Assembly: GCF_024666525.1 (NCBI RefSeq)
Contig: NZ_CP088294.1
Span: 1,550,001 to 1,614,000 of the forward strand
Origin: Pseudomonas sp. J452
GTDB taxonomy: Bacteria > Pseudomonadota > Gammaproteobacteria > Pseudomonadales > Pseudomonadaceae
Length of the DNA: 64,000 nt
Direction of reading: 5' to 3'
Made by a program: the position numbers and the translations under genes. Below the pieces are notes generated by a model that was given only the letters and a program-made list of their open reading frames with translations, made no database searches and had not been told where the DNA came from. This document shows positions 1 to 9,005 of the stretch, piece by piece; position 1 is the stretch's first letter; every line of letters begins with the position of its first letter.

Positions 1-1006
1 CGGCGCGGCCGGTACGGCCGACGCGGTGGATGTGGATTTCCGAGTCACGCGCCAGCTCGACGTTGATCACCATGTCCAGGGCGTCGATATCCAGGCCGCG
101 GGCCGCCACGTCGGTGGCCACCAGCACCGACAGGCTGCGGTTGGCGAACATCGCCAGCACCTGGTCACGGTCGCGCTGTTCCAGGTCGCCATTCAGCGCG
201 GCGGCGGAAATGCCGTTGGCCGTCAGGTGATCGACCAGCTCCTGGCACTGCTGCTTGGTGAAGCAGAACGCCACGCAGGACTCCGGGCGATAGCTGTGCA
301 GCAGCTTGAGCACGGCATCCATGCGCTGCTCGGGGGCGATCTCGTAGAAGCGCTGTTCGATCTGCGCATCGTCGTGCAAAGCCTCGACCTTGACCTGCTG
401 CGGGTCGCGCATGAAGGTCGCGCTGAGCTGCTTGATACCGGTCGGGTAGGTGGCGGAGAACAGCAGGGTCTGCCGCTTGGCCGGGGTCTGGTTGATGATC
501 TCGGCGATGCTGTCGTAGAAGCCCATGTCGAGCATGCGGTCGGCTTCGTCGAGCACCAGGCAGTTGAGGCCGTCGAGCTTGAGGGTGCCTTTCTTCAGGT
601 GTTCCTGAATGCGCCCCGGGGTGCCGACGATGACGTGGGCGCCGTGCTCCAGCGAGCCGATCTGCGGGCCGAACGGCACGCCACCGCAGAGGGTGAGGAT
701 CTTGATATTGTCGGCGGCGCGGGCCAGGCGGCGCAGTTCCTTGGCCACCTGGTCGGCCAGCTCGCGGGTCGGGCACAGCACCAGCGCCTGGCAGCCGAAG
801 AAGCGCGGGTTGAGCGGGCTGAGCAGGCCGATGCCGAAGGCCGCGGTCTTGCCGCTGCCGGTCTTGGCCTGGGCGATCAGGTCCATGCCCTTGAGAATCA
901 CCGGCAGGCTCTGCGCCTGGATCGGCGTCATCTCGGCATAACCGAGGGCGTCGAGGTTGGCCAGCATGGCGGCGGAAAGGGGCAAGGAGGAGAAAGCGCT
1001 GTTCAC
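1..1006 (-). CDS. dbpA: ATP-dependent RNA helicase DbpA (C-terminal part outside window)
   Basis: This is a DEAD-box RNA helicase that in its family remodels 23S rRNA helix 92 during 50S ribosome assembly. Reading leftwards from a GTG at 1004-1006, the protein begins VNSAFSSLPLSAAMLANLD and carries the Q motif, motif I (AQAKTGSGKT), motif Ia (PTRELADQVAKEL), motif II (VLDEADRML), motif III (SAT) and the start of the second RecA domain through the HRVGRTGRA motif. The window edge removes the C-terminal RNA-binding domain, so the DbpA-specific part is not visible; the assignment rests on the N-terminal 335 residues and on synteny with the Pseudomonas dbpA locus. RhlE or SrmB would be the alternatives. 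It is divergent from the TorT-like gene with a 130-bp gap. Confidence 0.85.
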   Translation of the reverse strand, partial: MNSAFSSLPLSAAMLANLDALGYAEMTPIQAQSLPVILKGMDLIAQAKTGSGKTAAFGIGLLSPLNPRFFGCQALVLCPTRELADQVAKELRRLARAADNIKILTLCGGVPFGPQIGSLEHGAHVIVGTPGRIQEHLKKGTLKLDGLNCLVLDEADRMLDMGFYDSIAEIINQTPAKRQTLLFSATYPTGIKQLSATFMRDPQQVKVEALHDDAQIEQRFYEIAPEQRMDAVLKLLHSYRPESCVAFCFTKQQCQELVDHLTANGISAAALNGDLEQRDRDQVLAMFANRSLSVLVATDVAARGLDIDALDMVINVELARDSEIHIHRVGRTGRA

Positions 1007-1136
1007 GGGAGAAGCCTGCAAGAAGGAATGAGGCGAAGTGTATCAGGCGCGCTTGCCCTCCCTCGTAGGAATATCCAGCACCAGCGCCTAAGCTGCTGGG
1101 AAACCACTCGGCTGTCACCGGCTAAGGCTCGTCTCG

Positions 1137-2168
1137 ATGCGCGCGCTCAAGGGGCTGTTGCTCTGTCTCTGCCTGACCAGTCTGCCGGCTGCGGCCGACT
1201 GGTATCCGGTGGCTGTCGAGGCCGACGGTCAGCCCCAGCAGTACCAGCCATTGCCCCGCGCAGCGCGGCCCTGGCGCATCTGTGCGTTGCTGCCGCACGG
1301 CAAGGATCGCTACTGGTGGGGCGTGGCCTGGGGCCTGGATGACGAGGCAGCGCGCCAGGGCGTGCGACTGGGCATCTACGAAGCCGGTGGCTACGAGAAT
1401 CCGCAGACGCAGATTGCGCAGCTGCAGGCGTGCCGCGAGCAGAAGGCCGATGCCTATGTGATCGCTTCGATCAACACCACGGATCTGTGCCCGCAGATCG
1501 CCCAACTGCGGAGCGAAGGCAAGCCGGTCATCGACCTGGTCAACCGCCTGGATTGCCCGGACCTCACCGCCCGCTCGCAAATAGACTTCGCCGAGATGAT
1601 GCGTGCCGTGCTGGCCTATATCGAAGGCAGTCGCGCGCCCGGCCCGTTCAGTATCGGCTGGCTGCCGGGACCACAGGGTGCCGGCTGGGTGGCAGATGGC
1701 GAGAACAGCCTGCGCCAGGCTTTGCAGAACCAGCCGGTGACGCTCTATCACGGCGGCTACGGCCCGGTGGATCGCGCCAGCCAGGCGCAATTGGTGCGCC
1801 GTTTGCTGAGCGAGCATAGCGAGGTCGACTACCTGCTGGGCAATGCCGAAGCCGCCGGTTTTGCCGCGCAGCTGGTGCAGACCTCCGGCAACCGCTATCG
1901 CGCCCAGGTGCTGGCGACCTACACCACCGAGCGCATCATCGAGCAGATCCGCGACGGCTTCATCCTTGCCGCCCCTACCGATTCACCCGTGCTGCAGGCG
2001 CGCATTGGCATCGACCTGGCGGTGCGCGCCCTGGAGGGCAAGCCGCATCCCGCGCTGGTCAGGCCGCTGATCGAGATGCTCGACCAGCGCAGCCTGCCGC
2101 GCTTCGATATCAGCCGGCTGATGCCGCCGGAAGGGCACTGGATGATCCGCCGCGACCTGCCGCAGTAG
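1137..2168 (+). CDS. torT: TorT-like periplasmic substrate-binding protein (orphan)
   Basis: The 343-residue product has a signal peptide (residues 1-20, cleavage near LPAAADW) followed by a type I periplasmic-binding-protein fold like TorT. TorT is the periplasmic TMAO sensor that binds the TorS histidine kinase. Visible features are the N-terminal strand motif ICALLPHGKDRYWWGVAWG and the long lobe-spanning sequence to the end, matching the normal family length. No torS, torR or torCAD gene lies nearby; neighbours are dbpA and an acyltransferase. It may therefore serve a kinase encoded elsewhere or bind a different ligand. The name is family-level only; the ligand is not established by sequence. 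Confidence 0.7.
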   Translation: MRALKGLLLCLCLTSLPAAADWYPVAVEADGQPQQYQPLPRAARPWRICALLPHGKDRYWWGVAWGLDDEAARQGVRLGIYEAGGYENPQTQIAQLQACREQKADAYVIASINTTDLCPQIAQLRSEGKPVIDLVNRLDCPDLTARSQIDFAEMMRAVLAYIEGSRAPGPFSIGWLPGPQGAGWVADGENSLRQALQNQPVTLYHGGYGPVDRASQAQLVRRLLSEHSEVDYLLGNAEAAGFAAQLVQTSGNRYRAQVLATYTTERIIEQIRDGFILAAPTDSPVLQARIGIDLAVRALEGKPHPALVRPLIEMLDQRSLPRFDISRLMPPEGHWMIRRDLPQ

Positions 2169-2176
2169 CCATTCAC

Positions 2177-3064
2177 TCACAGCTGGCGCTTCAGCTCGAC
2201 GATCCGCGCATCTTTCTCTGCCCATAGCCCGCTGACCCAGCCCTGCACCAGTTGGCGGAATTCGGCGTCGCTCTCGTAATCGCCGGCCCACAGCTGCGGG
2301 TCCAGCTCCAGGGTGCGAATATCGACGATGACCTTCTCCAGTTGACCACTGAGCAGCGCCCAGAAACCCGGTGCGCGGTGGCCGGGATAGACCACCGTGA
2401 CATCCAGCAAGGCATCCAGTTGCGGGCCGAGTGCGGCCAGAGTGAAGGCCACGCCGCCGGCCTTGGGTTTGAGCAGGTGCTGGTAAGGCGAGCCTTGCTG
2501 GGCCTGCTTGGTCGGGGTGCAGCGGGTGCCTTCGAGGTAGTTGACCACGGTCACCGGCAAGTCCTTGAAGCGCTCGCAGGCGGCCTTGGTGATCTCCAGA
2601 TCCTTGCCTTGCATATGTGGATGCCTGGCCAGGTAGGCCTTGGAATAGCGTTTCATGAAGGGGTAGTCGAGGGCCCAGAAGGCCAGGCCGAGGAACGGCA
2701 CCCAGATCAGCTCCTGCTTGAGGAAGAACTTGAAGTAGGGCGTCTTGCGGTTGAAGGCCTGGACCAGCGCCGGGATGTCGACCCAGGACTGGTGGTTGCT
2801 CACCACCAGGTACGAGCGATCGCTGCGCAGCCCGGCGCCGCCACGGATATCCCAGACGGTGGGGGTGAGCCAGGCGAAGATCAGCTTGTCGATTTCCGCC
2901 CAGGTCTCGGCGACCCACATCACCCCGCGCGAGAACAGGGTGCGCAGGCGCCGGTTTGGCGCGGTCAGCTTGAGCAGGGCGATCAGCAGCAGCGGGCCGA
3001 TCAGGGTCAGGGTATTGAGCAGAAGCAGCAGGATGATGCTGCTGGCGGTCAGCAGTCGACGCAT
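2177..3064 (-). CDS. 1-acyl-sn-glycerol-3-phosphate acyltransferase family protein (YihG-like)
   Basis: This 295-residue inner-membrane PlsC-type acyltransferase has an N-terminal hydrophobic helix (about residues 6-32), the acyltransferase motif I HX4D at His91/Asp96 (NHQSWVDI) and motif III EGTR at 178-181. Such enzymes transfer an acyl chain to lysophosphatidic acid or a related acceptor in phospholipid synthesis. The ATG at 3064 is preceded by AAGGA at good spacing; an upstream in-frame ATG at 3148 adds 28 residues without hydrophobic or motif content and is less likely. It ends 9 bp from the convergent torT-like gene. The closest named relative by features is YihG rather than PlsC proper. 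Confidence 0.85.
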   Translation of the reverse strand: MRRLLTASSIILLLLLNTLTLIGPLLLIALLKLTAPNRRLRTLFSRGVMWVAETWAEIDKLIFAWLTPTVWDIRGGAGLRSDRSYLVVSNHQSWVDIPALVQAFNRKTPYFKFFLKQELIWVPFLGLAFWALDYPFMKRYSKAYLARHPHMQGKDLEITKAACERFKDLPVTVVNYLEGTRCTPTKQAQQGSPYQHLLKPKAGGVAFTLAALGPQLDALLDVTVVYPGHRAPGFWALLSGQLEKVIVDIRTLELDPQLWAGDYESDAEFRQLVQGWVSGLWAEKDARIVELKRQL

Positions 3065-3234
3065 GGCAAGTCCTTGTCGCCCTCGTGGAGGGTGGATGAT
3101 AACCGCTCGTCTGTTGGCTGCATCCGTCCCGACTAAAGACGTTGCCATTGACTGATGTCAATGTGCCTCTGCGGCGATCTATCGCATATGCTGGGTAGGT
3201 CGTTGCATTTCTCCTACCTGCCCTGGTTTCTACC

Positions 3235-4479
3235 GTGCTGAAGCGCATTGCGGTTTCCGAGCTGTGTCTCGGTATGTATATCCACGAATTCTGCGGCTCA
3301 TGGATGGACCACCCCTTCTGGAAAGGCCGTTTCCTGCTCGACAGCGAACGTGACCTGCTGCGTATCCATGCCAGCGAAGTCAGCGAGGTGTGGATCGACG
3401 TCGGCAAGGGCCTCGACCTGGCGCCTGGCCAGGCCAGCAAGACGGTCGAGGAAGTCGCGGCGGAAACCGAAGCGCGCCTGCTGGCCGCCGAGAGCAAGAC
3501 GCCGCCGGCGCGGGTCAGCCTGGAACAGGAAGTGACCCAGGCACTCAAGCTCTGTGCGCGTTCCAAGGCGGCCGTGGTCGAGATGTTCAGCGATGTGCGC
3601 ATGGGCCAGGCGGTCGAGCTGGAACATGTGGCCGAGCTGGTGGAAGAGATTTCCGACTCGGTGCTGCGCCACCCCAATGCGCTGATCAGCCTGGCACGGC
3701 TGAAGACCTCCGACGAATACACCTATATGCACTCGGTAGCGGTGTGTGCGCTGATGATCGCCCTGGCCCGCCAGCTCGGCATGGCCGAGGAGCAGGTGCG
3801 TGAGGCCGGCATGGCTGGGCTGCTGCACGACATCGGCAAGATGGCGATTCCCGATGCCATCCTCAACAAGCCGGGCAAGCTCACCGACGCCGAGTTCGGC
3901 ACCATGCGCCGCCATCCGGAGGCAGGCGGCAAGATGCTGCGCGACATCCAGCAGGTCAGCGCGCTGGTGCTGGATGTGTGCCTGCACCACCACGAGAAAT
4001 TCGATGGCACCGGCTACCCGCATCGCCTGGTTGGTGAGCAGATCAGCCTGTTCGCGCGCATGGGCGCGATCTGCGACGTGTACGACGCGATCACCTCGGA
4101 CCGCCCCTACAAACAGGGCTGGGACGCCGCCGAGTCGATCCGCAAGATGGCCGAATGGAAAGGCCATTTCGACGAGAAGGTGTTCCAGGCCTTCGTCAAA
4201 TCGGTCGGCATCTACCCGGTCGGCGCCCTGGTACGCCTGGAGAGCGGTCGACTCGGCGTGGTCATGGAGCAGCACGAGAAATCGCTGCTGACGCCACGGG
4301 TCAAGGTGTTCTTCTCCGCCCGCTCGAAAGTACCGATCGCCCAGGAAATCGTCGATCTGGCCAAGCTGGTCGGCCGCGACAAGATCGTCGGCCGCGAATC
4401 GGCCGAGGACTGGGGCTTCAAGAACATCGAGGAACTCTGGTCGGGCATCCCGGCGCGCAGGGGCTCGTACTTCGACTGA
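3235..4479 (+). CDS. HD-GYP domain cyclic-di-GMP phosphodiesterase with N-terminal DUF3391
   Basis: The 414-residue cytoplasmic protein has an N-terminal DUF3391 region (1-130) and an HD-GYP domain (about 145-340). His198-Asp199 (LHDIGKM), HHHEKF at 251-256 and the diagnostic GYP at 260-262 are all present, so metal binding and c-di-GMP hydrolysis are expected. Translation starts at GTG 3235 (MLKRIAVSELCLGMYI); this N-terminal sequence is typical of DUF3391 proteins. It sits 69 bp upstream of creB on the same strand, so it may be co-transcribed with the Cre system, but no overlap links them. Activity in vivo is inferred from the intact motif only. Confidence 0.9.
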   Translation: MLKRIAVSELCLGMYIHEFCGSWMDHPFWKGRFLLDSERDLLRIHASEVSEVWIDVGKGLDLAPGQASKTVEEVAAETEARLLAAESKTPPARVSLEQEVTQALKLCARSKAAVVEMFSDVRMGQAVELEHVAELVEEISDSVLRHPNALISLARLKTSDEYTYMHSVAVCALMIALARQLGMAEEQVREAGMAGLLHDIGKMAIPDAILNKPGKLTDAEFGTMRRHPEAGGKMLRDIQQVSALVLDVCLHHHEKFDGTGYPHRLVGEQISLFARMGAICDVYDAITSDRPYKQGWDAAESIRKMAEWKGHFDEKVFQAFVKSVGIYPVGALVRLESGRLGVVMEQHEKSLLTPRVKVFFSARSKVPIAQEIVDLAKLVGRDKIVGRESAEDWGFKNIEELWSGIPARRGSYFD

Positions 4480-4548
4480 GAAGCGGATTGACGCAGCGCC
4501 CGTTGCTGCGGCACCGTGCCGGCATCAGCCCCTGCCCGCACGGACGCC

Positions 4549-5229
4549 ATGCCGCACATCCTGATTGTCGAAGACGAAGCTGCCATCGCCGATACCCTGG
4601 TCTACGCCTTGCAGGCCGAGGGTTTCACCACCACCTGGCTGCAACTGGCCGAACCCGCCCTGGCCCTGCAGGAACGCAGCCCGGCCGATCTGCTGATCCT
4701 CGATGTCGGCCTGCCGGATATCAGTGGCTTCGAGGCCTGCAAACGGTTGCGGCGCTTTTCCGAGGTGCCGGTGATCTTTCTTACCGCACGTGACGCCGAG
4801 ATCGATCGGGTGGTCGGCCTGGAAATCGGTGCCGACGACTATGTGATCAAGCCCTTTAGTCCGCGCGAAGTGGCGGCGCGGGTCAAGGCCATCCTCAAGC
4901 GCATGGCGCCGCGTGTGAGCGCTCCGGTCGAGGCGGCGAGCGGCCCGTTCCAGCTGGATGCCGAACGGGTACAGATCCATTACCACGGCCAGTTGCTGGC
5001 CCTGACCCGTCACGAATTCCGCCTGCTGCAGACCCTGCTCGGCCAGCCGCAACGGGTGTTCTCCCGCGAGCAGTTGCTCGATGGTGTTGGCGTGGCGGCG
5101 GATGCCGGCTACGAGCGCAATATCGACAGCCACATCAAGAGCCTGCGCGCCAAGCTGCGCCAGGTGGCCGCCGATGTCGAGCCGATCCAGACCCATCGGG
5201 GGTTGGGCTATAGCCTTAAGCTGGTTTAA
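4549..5229 (+). CDS. creB: Two-component response regulator CreB
   Basis: The 226-residue OmpR/PhoB-type regulator has a receiver domain at residues 1-120 with phospho-acceptor Asp52 (LLILDVGLPD) and the conserved Lys in IKPF, then a winged-helix DNA-binding domain at 130-226 (HEFRLLQTLL, RNIDSHIKSLRAKL). In Pseudomonas, CreBC responds to cell-wall and metabolic signals and strongly induces creD. I chose ATG 4549 (MPHILIVEDE), where the receiver begins; an upstream ATG at 4516 adds 11 residues of no domain. The kinase creC follows after 166 bp that hold a repeat, and creD lies further down on the same strand. Confidence 0.92.
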   Translation: MPHILIVEDEAAIADTLVYALQAEGFTTTWLQLAEPALALQERSPADLLILDVGLPDISGFEACKRLRRFSEVPVIFLTARDAEIDRVVGLEIGADDYVIKPFSPREVAARVKAILKRMAPRVSAPVEAASGPFQLDAERVQIHYHGQLLALTRHEFRLLQTLLGQPQRVFSREQLLDGVGVAADAGYERNIDSHIKSLRAKLRQVAADVEPIQTHRGLGYSLKLV

Positions 5230-5335
5230 CAAGCTGTTGCGTATCTTTTTGCAGCGCCATAACGGCGTGTAGAGCGGGTAAGGAGCGCTTCTGCCCCCTC
5301 TCCCGTTTACGGGAGAGGGTTGGGGAGAGGGGAGT
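5230..5335. repeat. Repeat remnant plus CTCTCCC hairpin between creB and creC
   Basis: Immediately after the creB stop is a degenerate copy of the CTGTTTACGATCT-type repeat end (aagctgttgcgtatctt), followed by text that resembles the start of the 13.9-kb repeat. At 5296-5319 is a perfect hairpin with 10-bp arms (ccctctcccg / cgggagaggg) and a ttta loop, then a ggttggggagagggg tail. The same hairpin recurs at 31579-31602 and, with another loop, at 14108-14133. It splits creB from creC and could modulate their ratio. Confidence 0.7.
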
Positions 5336-5395
5336 TGCCGAGGCCCGCGACAGACTCTGGCTATGGCGTCACAACAGTTTCCAAGGTGCTCAGCA

Positions 5396-6820
5396 ATGCC
5401 TCTAGGCGTACGGATTTTCCTGGTCTACTTCCTCTTCGTCGGCCTGGCCGGCTGGTTCGTGCTGAGCACGGTGATGGACGAGATCCGCCCTGGCGTGCGC
5501 CAGAGCACCGAGGAAACCCTGGTCGACACCGCCAACCTGCTGGCGGAAATCCTGCGTGACGAGGTCAAGGCTGGCAGCCTGGCGCAGGGTCGCCTGCCCG
5601 AGCTGCTCAAGGCCTACGGCCAGCGCCAGCCGCAGGCGCAGATCTGGGGCGTGGAGAAGAGCGCGGTCAATCACCGCATCTACGTCACCGATGCCCGCGG
5701 CATCGTCCTGCTCGACTCCAGCGGCGCGGCCCTGGGCCAGGACTACTCGCGCTGGAACGATGTCTACCTGACCCTGCAGGGCCAGTATGGCGCCCGCTCG
5801 ACCCGCGAAGACCCGGCCGACGAGGACAGCTCGGTGATGTACGTGGCGGCGCCGATCAAGGATGGCGAGCAGATTATCGGCGTGGTCTCGGTGGCCAAGC
5901 CGAACAAGTCGCTGCAACCCTATATCGAGCGCTCGCAGCGTCGCTTGGGTTGGCTCGGCGCCGGGCTGATCGTGCTCGGCCTGCTGATCGGCGGGGTGCT
6001 GTCCTGGTGGCTCAGCGGCTCGCTGCGCAAGCTGACCCGCTACGCCCAGGCGGTCAGCCAGGGCCAGCGCGCCGAGCTGCCGGCCCTGCGCGGTGGCGAG
6101 CTGACCCAGCTGGCGACGGCGGTGCAGAAGATGCGCACCGAGCTGGAGGGCAAGGATTATGTCGAGCGCTACGTGCACACCCTCACTCATGAACTGAAGA
6201 GCCCGCTGGCGGCCATCCGTGGCGCCGCCGAACTGCTCGAAGGCGAGATGCCGGCCGAGCAGCGCCAGCGTTTCGTGGCCAATATCGCCAGCGAAGGCGC
6301 GCGCCTGCAGCAGCTGATCGAGCGCCTGCTCAACCTGGCCCTGGTCGAGCAGCGCCAGGGTCTGGAAGAACGGGTGCCGGTGCTGCTGCACGAGCTGGTC
6401 GAGGAGCTGCTGCAAAGCCAGGCGGCGCGTATCGAGGCGGCCGGGTTGCAGGTGGAAAACCGTATCGACGCCGGGTTGAGTGTCAGCGGCGAGCGTTTCC
6501 TGTTGCGCCAGGCCCTCGCCAACCTGCTGGACAACGCCCTCGACTTCACCCCGCCCGGCGGCCTGCTGCGCTTCTCTGCCGAGGTGCAGGGCGCGGTCGT
6601 ACAGCTCAGCCTGTTCAACCAGGGCGAGGCCATTCCCGACTACGCCCTGCCACGCCTGAGTGAGCGTTTCTACTCGTTGCCGCGCCCCAGCAATGGGCGC
6701 AAGAGCACAGGTCTGGGGCTCAATTTCGTGCAGGAAGTGGCCGGCCTGCATGGCGGCTCGTTGCAGGTGGGCAATGTGCCCGGCGGTGTAGAGGCGCTGC
6801 TGCGGCTGGCATTGAGTTAG
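5396..6820 (+). CDS. creC: Two-component sensor histidine kinase CreC
   Basis: The 474-residue inner-membrane kinase has TM1 at about 7-27, a periplasmic sensor region (30-182, PAS-like strand YVTDARGIVLLDSSG), TM2 at about 184-206, a HAMP segment, the H-box with His265 (HTLTHELKSPLAAIRGAAE), the N-box (NLLDNALDF) and the G-box (STGLGLNFV). All catalytic motifs are intact. It phosphorylates CreB. ATG 5396 (MPLGVRIFLVYF) begins just before TM1 and is preferred to the upstream ATG at 5363. It is followed by a CBS-domain gene rather than directly by creD. Confidence 0.92.
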   Translation: MPLGVRIFLVYFLFVGLAGWFVLSTVMDEIRPGVRQSTEETLVDTANLLAEILRDEVKAGSLAQGRLPELLKAYGQRQPQAQIWGVEKSAVNHRIYVTDARGIVLLDSSGAALGQDYSRWNDVYLTLQGQYGARSTREDPADEDSSVMYVAAPIKDGEQIIGVVSVAKPNKSLQPYIERSQRRLGWLGAGLIVLGLLIGGVLSWWLSGSLRKLTRYAQAVSQGQRAELPALRGGELTQLATAVQKMRTELEGKDYVERYVHTLTHELKSPLAAIRGAAELLEGEMPAEQRQRFVANIASEGARLQQLIERLLNLALVEQRQGLEERVPVLLHELVEELLQSQAARIEAAGLQVENRIDAGLSVSGERFLLRQALANLLDNALDFTPPGGLLRFSAEVQGAVVQLSLFNQGEAIPDYALPRLSERFYSLPRPSNGRKSTGLGLNFVQEVAGLHGGSLQVGNVPGGVEALLRLALS

Positions 6821-6969
6821 CGGTGCCGGCGCGCGCGCGGGCCCGCTTGTTGCATTTGCCCAGGTGTCGTGGCGAGGCAGACGGGCTTCGCTTTCGCCGT
6901 GCCCCGGTACTCGTTAAACCCACCGGGCTCTGCTAAAACATTGGGTAACTGCCAGGGAGTAGAACTCGA

Positions 6970-7404
6970 GTGAGATCAGTCGCGGAAATTCTCAGAACCA
7001 AAGCCAATGCCCATATCTACAGCGTCGGCCCTGATGACACGGTGCTCGCGGCCGTGCAGCTGATGGCGGAAAAAGGTGTCGGTGCGCTGGTGGTGATGGC
7101 CGGCGGACGTCTGGTCGGTATCGTCAGTGAGCGTGACTATGCGCGCAAGGTGGCCCTGCTGGAACGTTCCGCGTTTGGCGCCAAGGTCAGTGAAATCATG
7201 ACCGCCGAGGTGCTCACCGTCGGTCCGCGCAATACCACCCAGGAGTGCATGCAGCTGATGACCGATCGCCACCTGCGCCACCTGCCGGTGGTGGCCGAAG
7301 GCGAGCTGATCGGCCTGCTGTCGATCGGTGACTTGGTCAAGCAGACCATCGCCGACCAGGCCAGCCTGATCCAGCAGCTGGAAGGGTACATCCGCGGCGA
7401 ATAA
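6970..7404 (+). CDS. CBS-domain protein
   Basis: The 144-residue soluble protein consists of two CBS motifs (about residues 8-65 and 72-130), including GALVVMAGGRLVGIVSERD and the second-repeat HLRHLPVVAEGELIGLLS. Tandem CBS pairs form a Bateman module that binds adenine nucleotides. The start is GTG 6970 in a weak context. It lies between creC (149 bp upstream) and creD (209 bp downstream) on the same strand. The partner protein is unknown and no enzymatic domain is attached. Confidence 0.85.
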   Translation: MRSVAEILRTKANAHIYSVGPDDTVLAAVQLMAEKGVGALVVMAGGRLVGIVSERDYARKVALLERSAFGAKVSEIMTAEVLTVGPRNTTQECMQLMTDRHLRHLPVVAEGELIGLLSIGDLVKQTIADQASLIQQLEGYIRGE

Positions 7405-7445
7405 GCCGGACCTGCTACCGGCTAGGCAAACGCCGAACCCGCTCG

Positions 7446-7504
7446 TGTGGGAGCGGATTTATCCGCGATGTGCTCTAGCCATCGCGGCTGAAGCCGCTCC
7501 CGCA
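7446..7504. repeat. REP-type palindrome (GTGGGAGCGG family)
   Basis: An imperfect inverted repeat, gtgggagcggatttatccgcgatg facing catcgcggctgaagccgctcccgc, lies in the 209-bp gap before creD. It is the common Pseudomonas extragenic palindrome type. In this position it could act as a transcript-stabilising or attenuating structure between the CBS gene and creD. Confidence 0.8.
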
Positions 7505-7613
7505 GAGTCCCTCGCACCACACAAACTCCACGCGCTCTCCATACTCCGCGCATTCGCCGCCCACTGACGCGCCGCAGACTCTCCCCCATATTCACCACCC
7601 GGAGAGTCTCACC

Positions 7614-8963
7614 ATGAATCGAAGCCTTGCCATCAAGCTGGGGTTGATCGCCCTGCTGATCTTCCTGCTGATGATCCCGATCATCATGATCGACGGCATG
7701 ATCGAGGAGCGTCAGGGCCTGCGCGACGAGGTGCTGCAGGACATCGCCCGCAGCTCCAGCTACAGCCAGCAAATCACCGGCCCGCTGCTGGTGCTGCCGT
7801 ACCGCAAGACTCTGCGCGAGTGGAAGACCCACGCCAAGACCGGCCAGCGCTACCTCGAGGAAAGCGAGGAACGCGGGCGCCTGTACTTCCTGCCCGAGCG
7901 TTTCGTCATGGGCGGCGACGTGACCACCGAGCTGCGTGCCCGCGGCATCTATGAGGCGCGCCTGTACCACAGCAACAACCGCATCAGCGGCCACTTCGAG
8001 CTGCCGGCGCAGTTCGGCATCAGCGAGGATTTCGCCGACTACCGCTTCGACGCCCCGTTCCTCTCGGTCGGCATCAGCGATATCCGCGGCATCAAGAACG
8101 ACCTCAAGCTCAAGCTCAATGAGCAGACCCTCGGCTTCCAGCCGGGCAGCGCCGACAGCCTGCTCGGGGCCGGCGTGCATGCGCCGTTGCCGGCACTCGA
8201 TCCGTCCGCGGCGCAGCGCCTGGAGTACGCGTTCGATCTGCAGCTGCAGGGTACCGGCCAGCTCGACGTGACTCCGGTCGGTCGCGAAAGCCAGGTCGAA
8301 CTCAAGGCCGACTGGCCGCACCCGAGCTTCGTCGGCGAGTACCTGCCGAGCGAGCGCGAGATCCGCCAGGATGGCTTCAGCGCGCGTTGGCAGACCAGCT
8401 TCTTCGCCACCAACCTGGAAGAAGCGCTCAGCGACTGCGCCGGCCAGGGCTCGTGCGAGGCGTTCAATGCCCGTCACTTTGGCGTCAGCTTCGTCGACCC
8501 GGTGGACCAGTACCTGAAGAGCGACCGGGCGATCAAATATGCCCTGCTGTTCATCGCCCTGACCTTCGCCGGCTTCTTCCTCTTCGAAGTGCTCAAGCGC
8601 CTGGCCGTGCACCCGGTGCAGTACGGCCTGGTCGGCCTGTCGCTGGCGTTTTTCTACCTGTTGCTGCTGTCGCTGGCCGAACACATGGACTTCGCCCGTG
8701 CCTACGCCCTGGCTGCCTCGGCCTGCGTGCTGCTGATCGGCTTCTACGTCAGCCACGTGCTGCACAGCTGGCTGCGCGGCGCCGCGTTCACCGCCGGTTT
8801 GGCCGGGCTCTACGCGATGCTCTATGCCCTGCTCAACGCCGAGGATTACGCCCTGCTGATGGGCTCGCTGCTGGTCTTCGCTCTGCTGGCTGCCGTGATG
8901 GTGCTGACCCGCAAGCTGGACTGGTACGGCATCGGTAAAACCCCTTCCGTGACGCCAGCCTGA
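7614..8963 (+). CDS. creD: Cell envelope integrity protein CreD (inner membrane)
   Basis: The 449-residue protein has an N-terminal membrane anchor (residues 7-27, SLAIKLGLIALLIFLLMIPI), a large periplasmic domain (28-300) containing the family motif GPLLVLPYRK, and six or so C-terminal transmembrane helices (about 305-440). Length and topology match CreD, the main output gene of the CreBC system. The ATG at 7614 follows GGAGAG at good spacing. I found no clear TTCAC-N6-TTCAC Cre tag in the upstream gap. Four small genes follow on the same strand, the first after 42 bp. Confidence 0.92.
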   Translation: MNRSLAIKLGLIALLIFLLMIPIIMIDGMIEERQGLRDEVLQDIARSSSYSQQITGPLLVLPYRKTLREWKTHAKTGQRYLEESEERGRLYFLPERFVMGGDVTTELRARGIYEARLYHSNNRISGHFELPAQFGISEDFADYRFDAPFLSVGISDIRGIKNDLKLKLNEQTLGFQPGSADSLLGAGVHAPLPALDPSAAQRLEYAFDLQLQGTGQLDVTPVGRESQVELKADWPHPSFVGEYLPSEREIRQDGFSARWQTSFFATNLEEALSDCAGQGSCEAFNARHFGVSFVDPVDQYLKSDRAIKYALLFIALTFAGFFLFEVLKRLAVHPVQYGLVGLSLAFFYLLLLSLAEHMDFARAYALAASACVLLIGFYVSHVLHSWLRGAAFTAGLAGLYAMLYALLNAEDYALLMGSLLVFALLAAVMVLTRKLDWYGIGKTPSVTPA

Positions 8964-9005
8964 TCACTGCGGGCGCGGCCCCGGCCGCGCCCCGAGGAGC
9001 CTCTG

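Noticed and set aside
7405-7613. A CreB binding tag (TTCAC-N6-TTCAC) upstream of creD
   Set aside because: Only one TTCAC is present, at about 7591, without a properly spaced partner.
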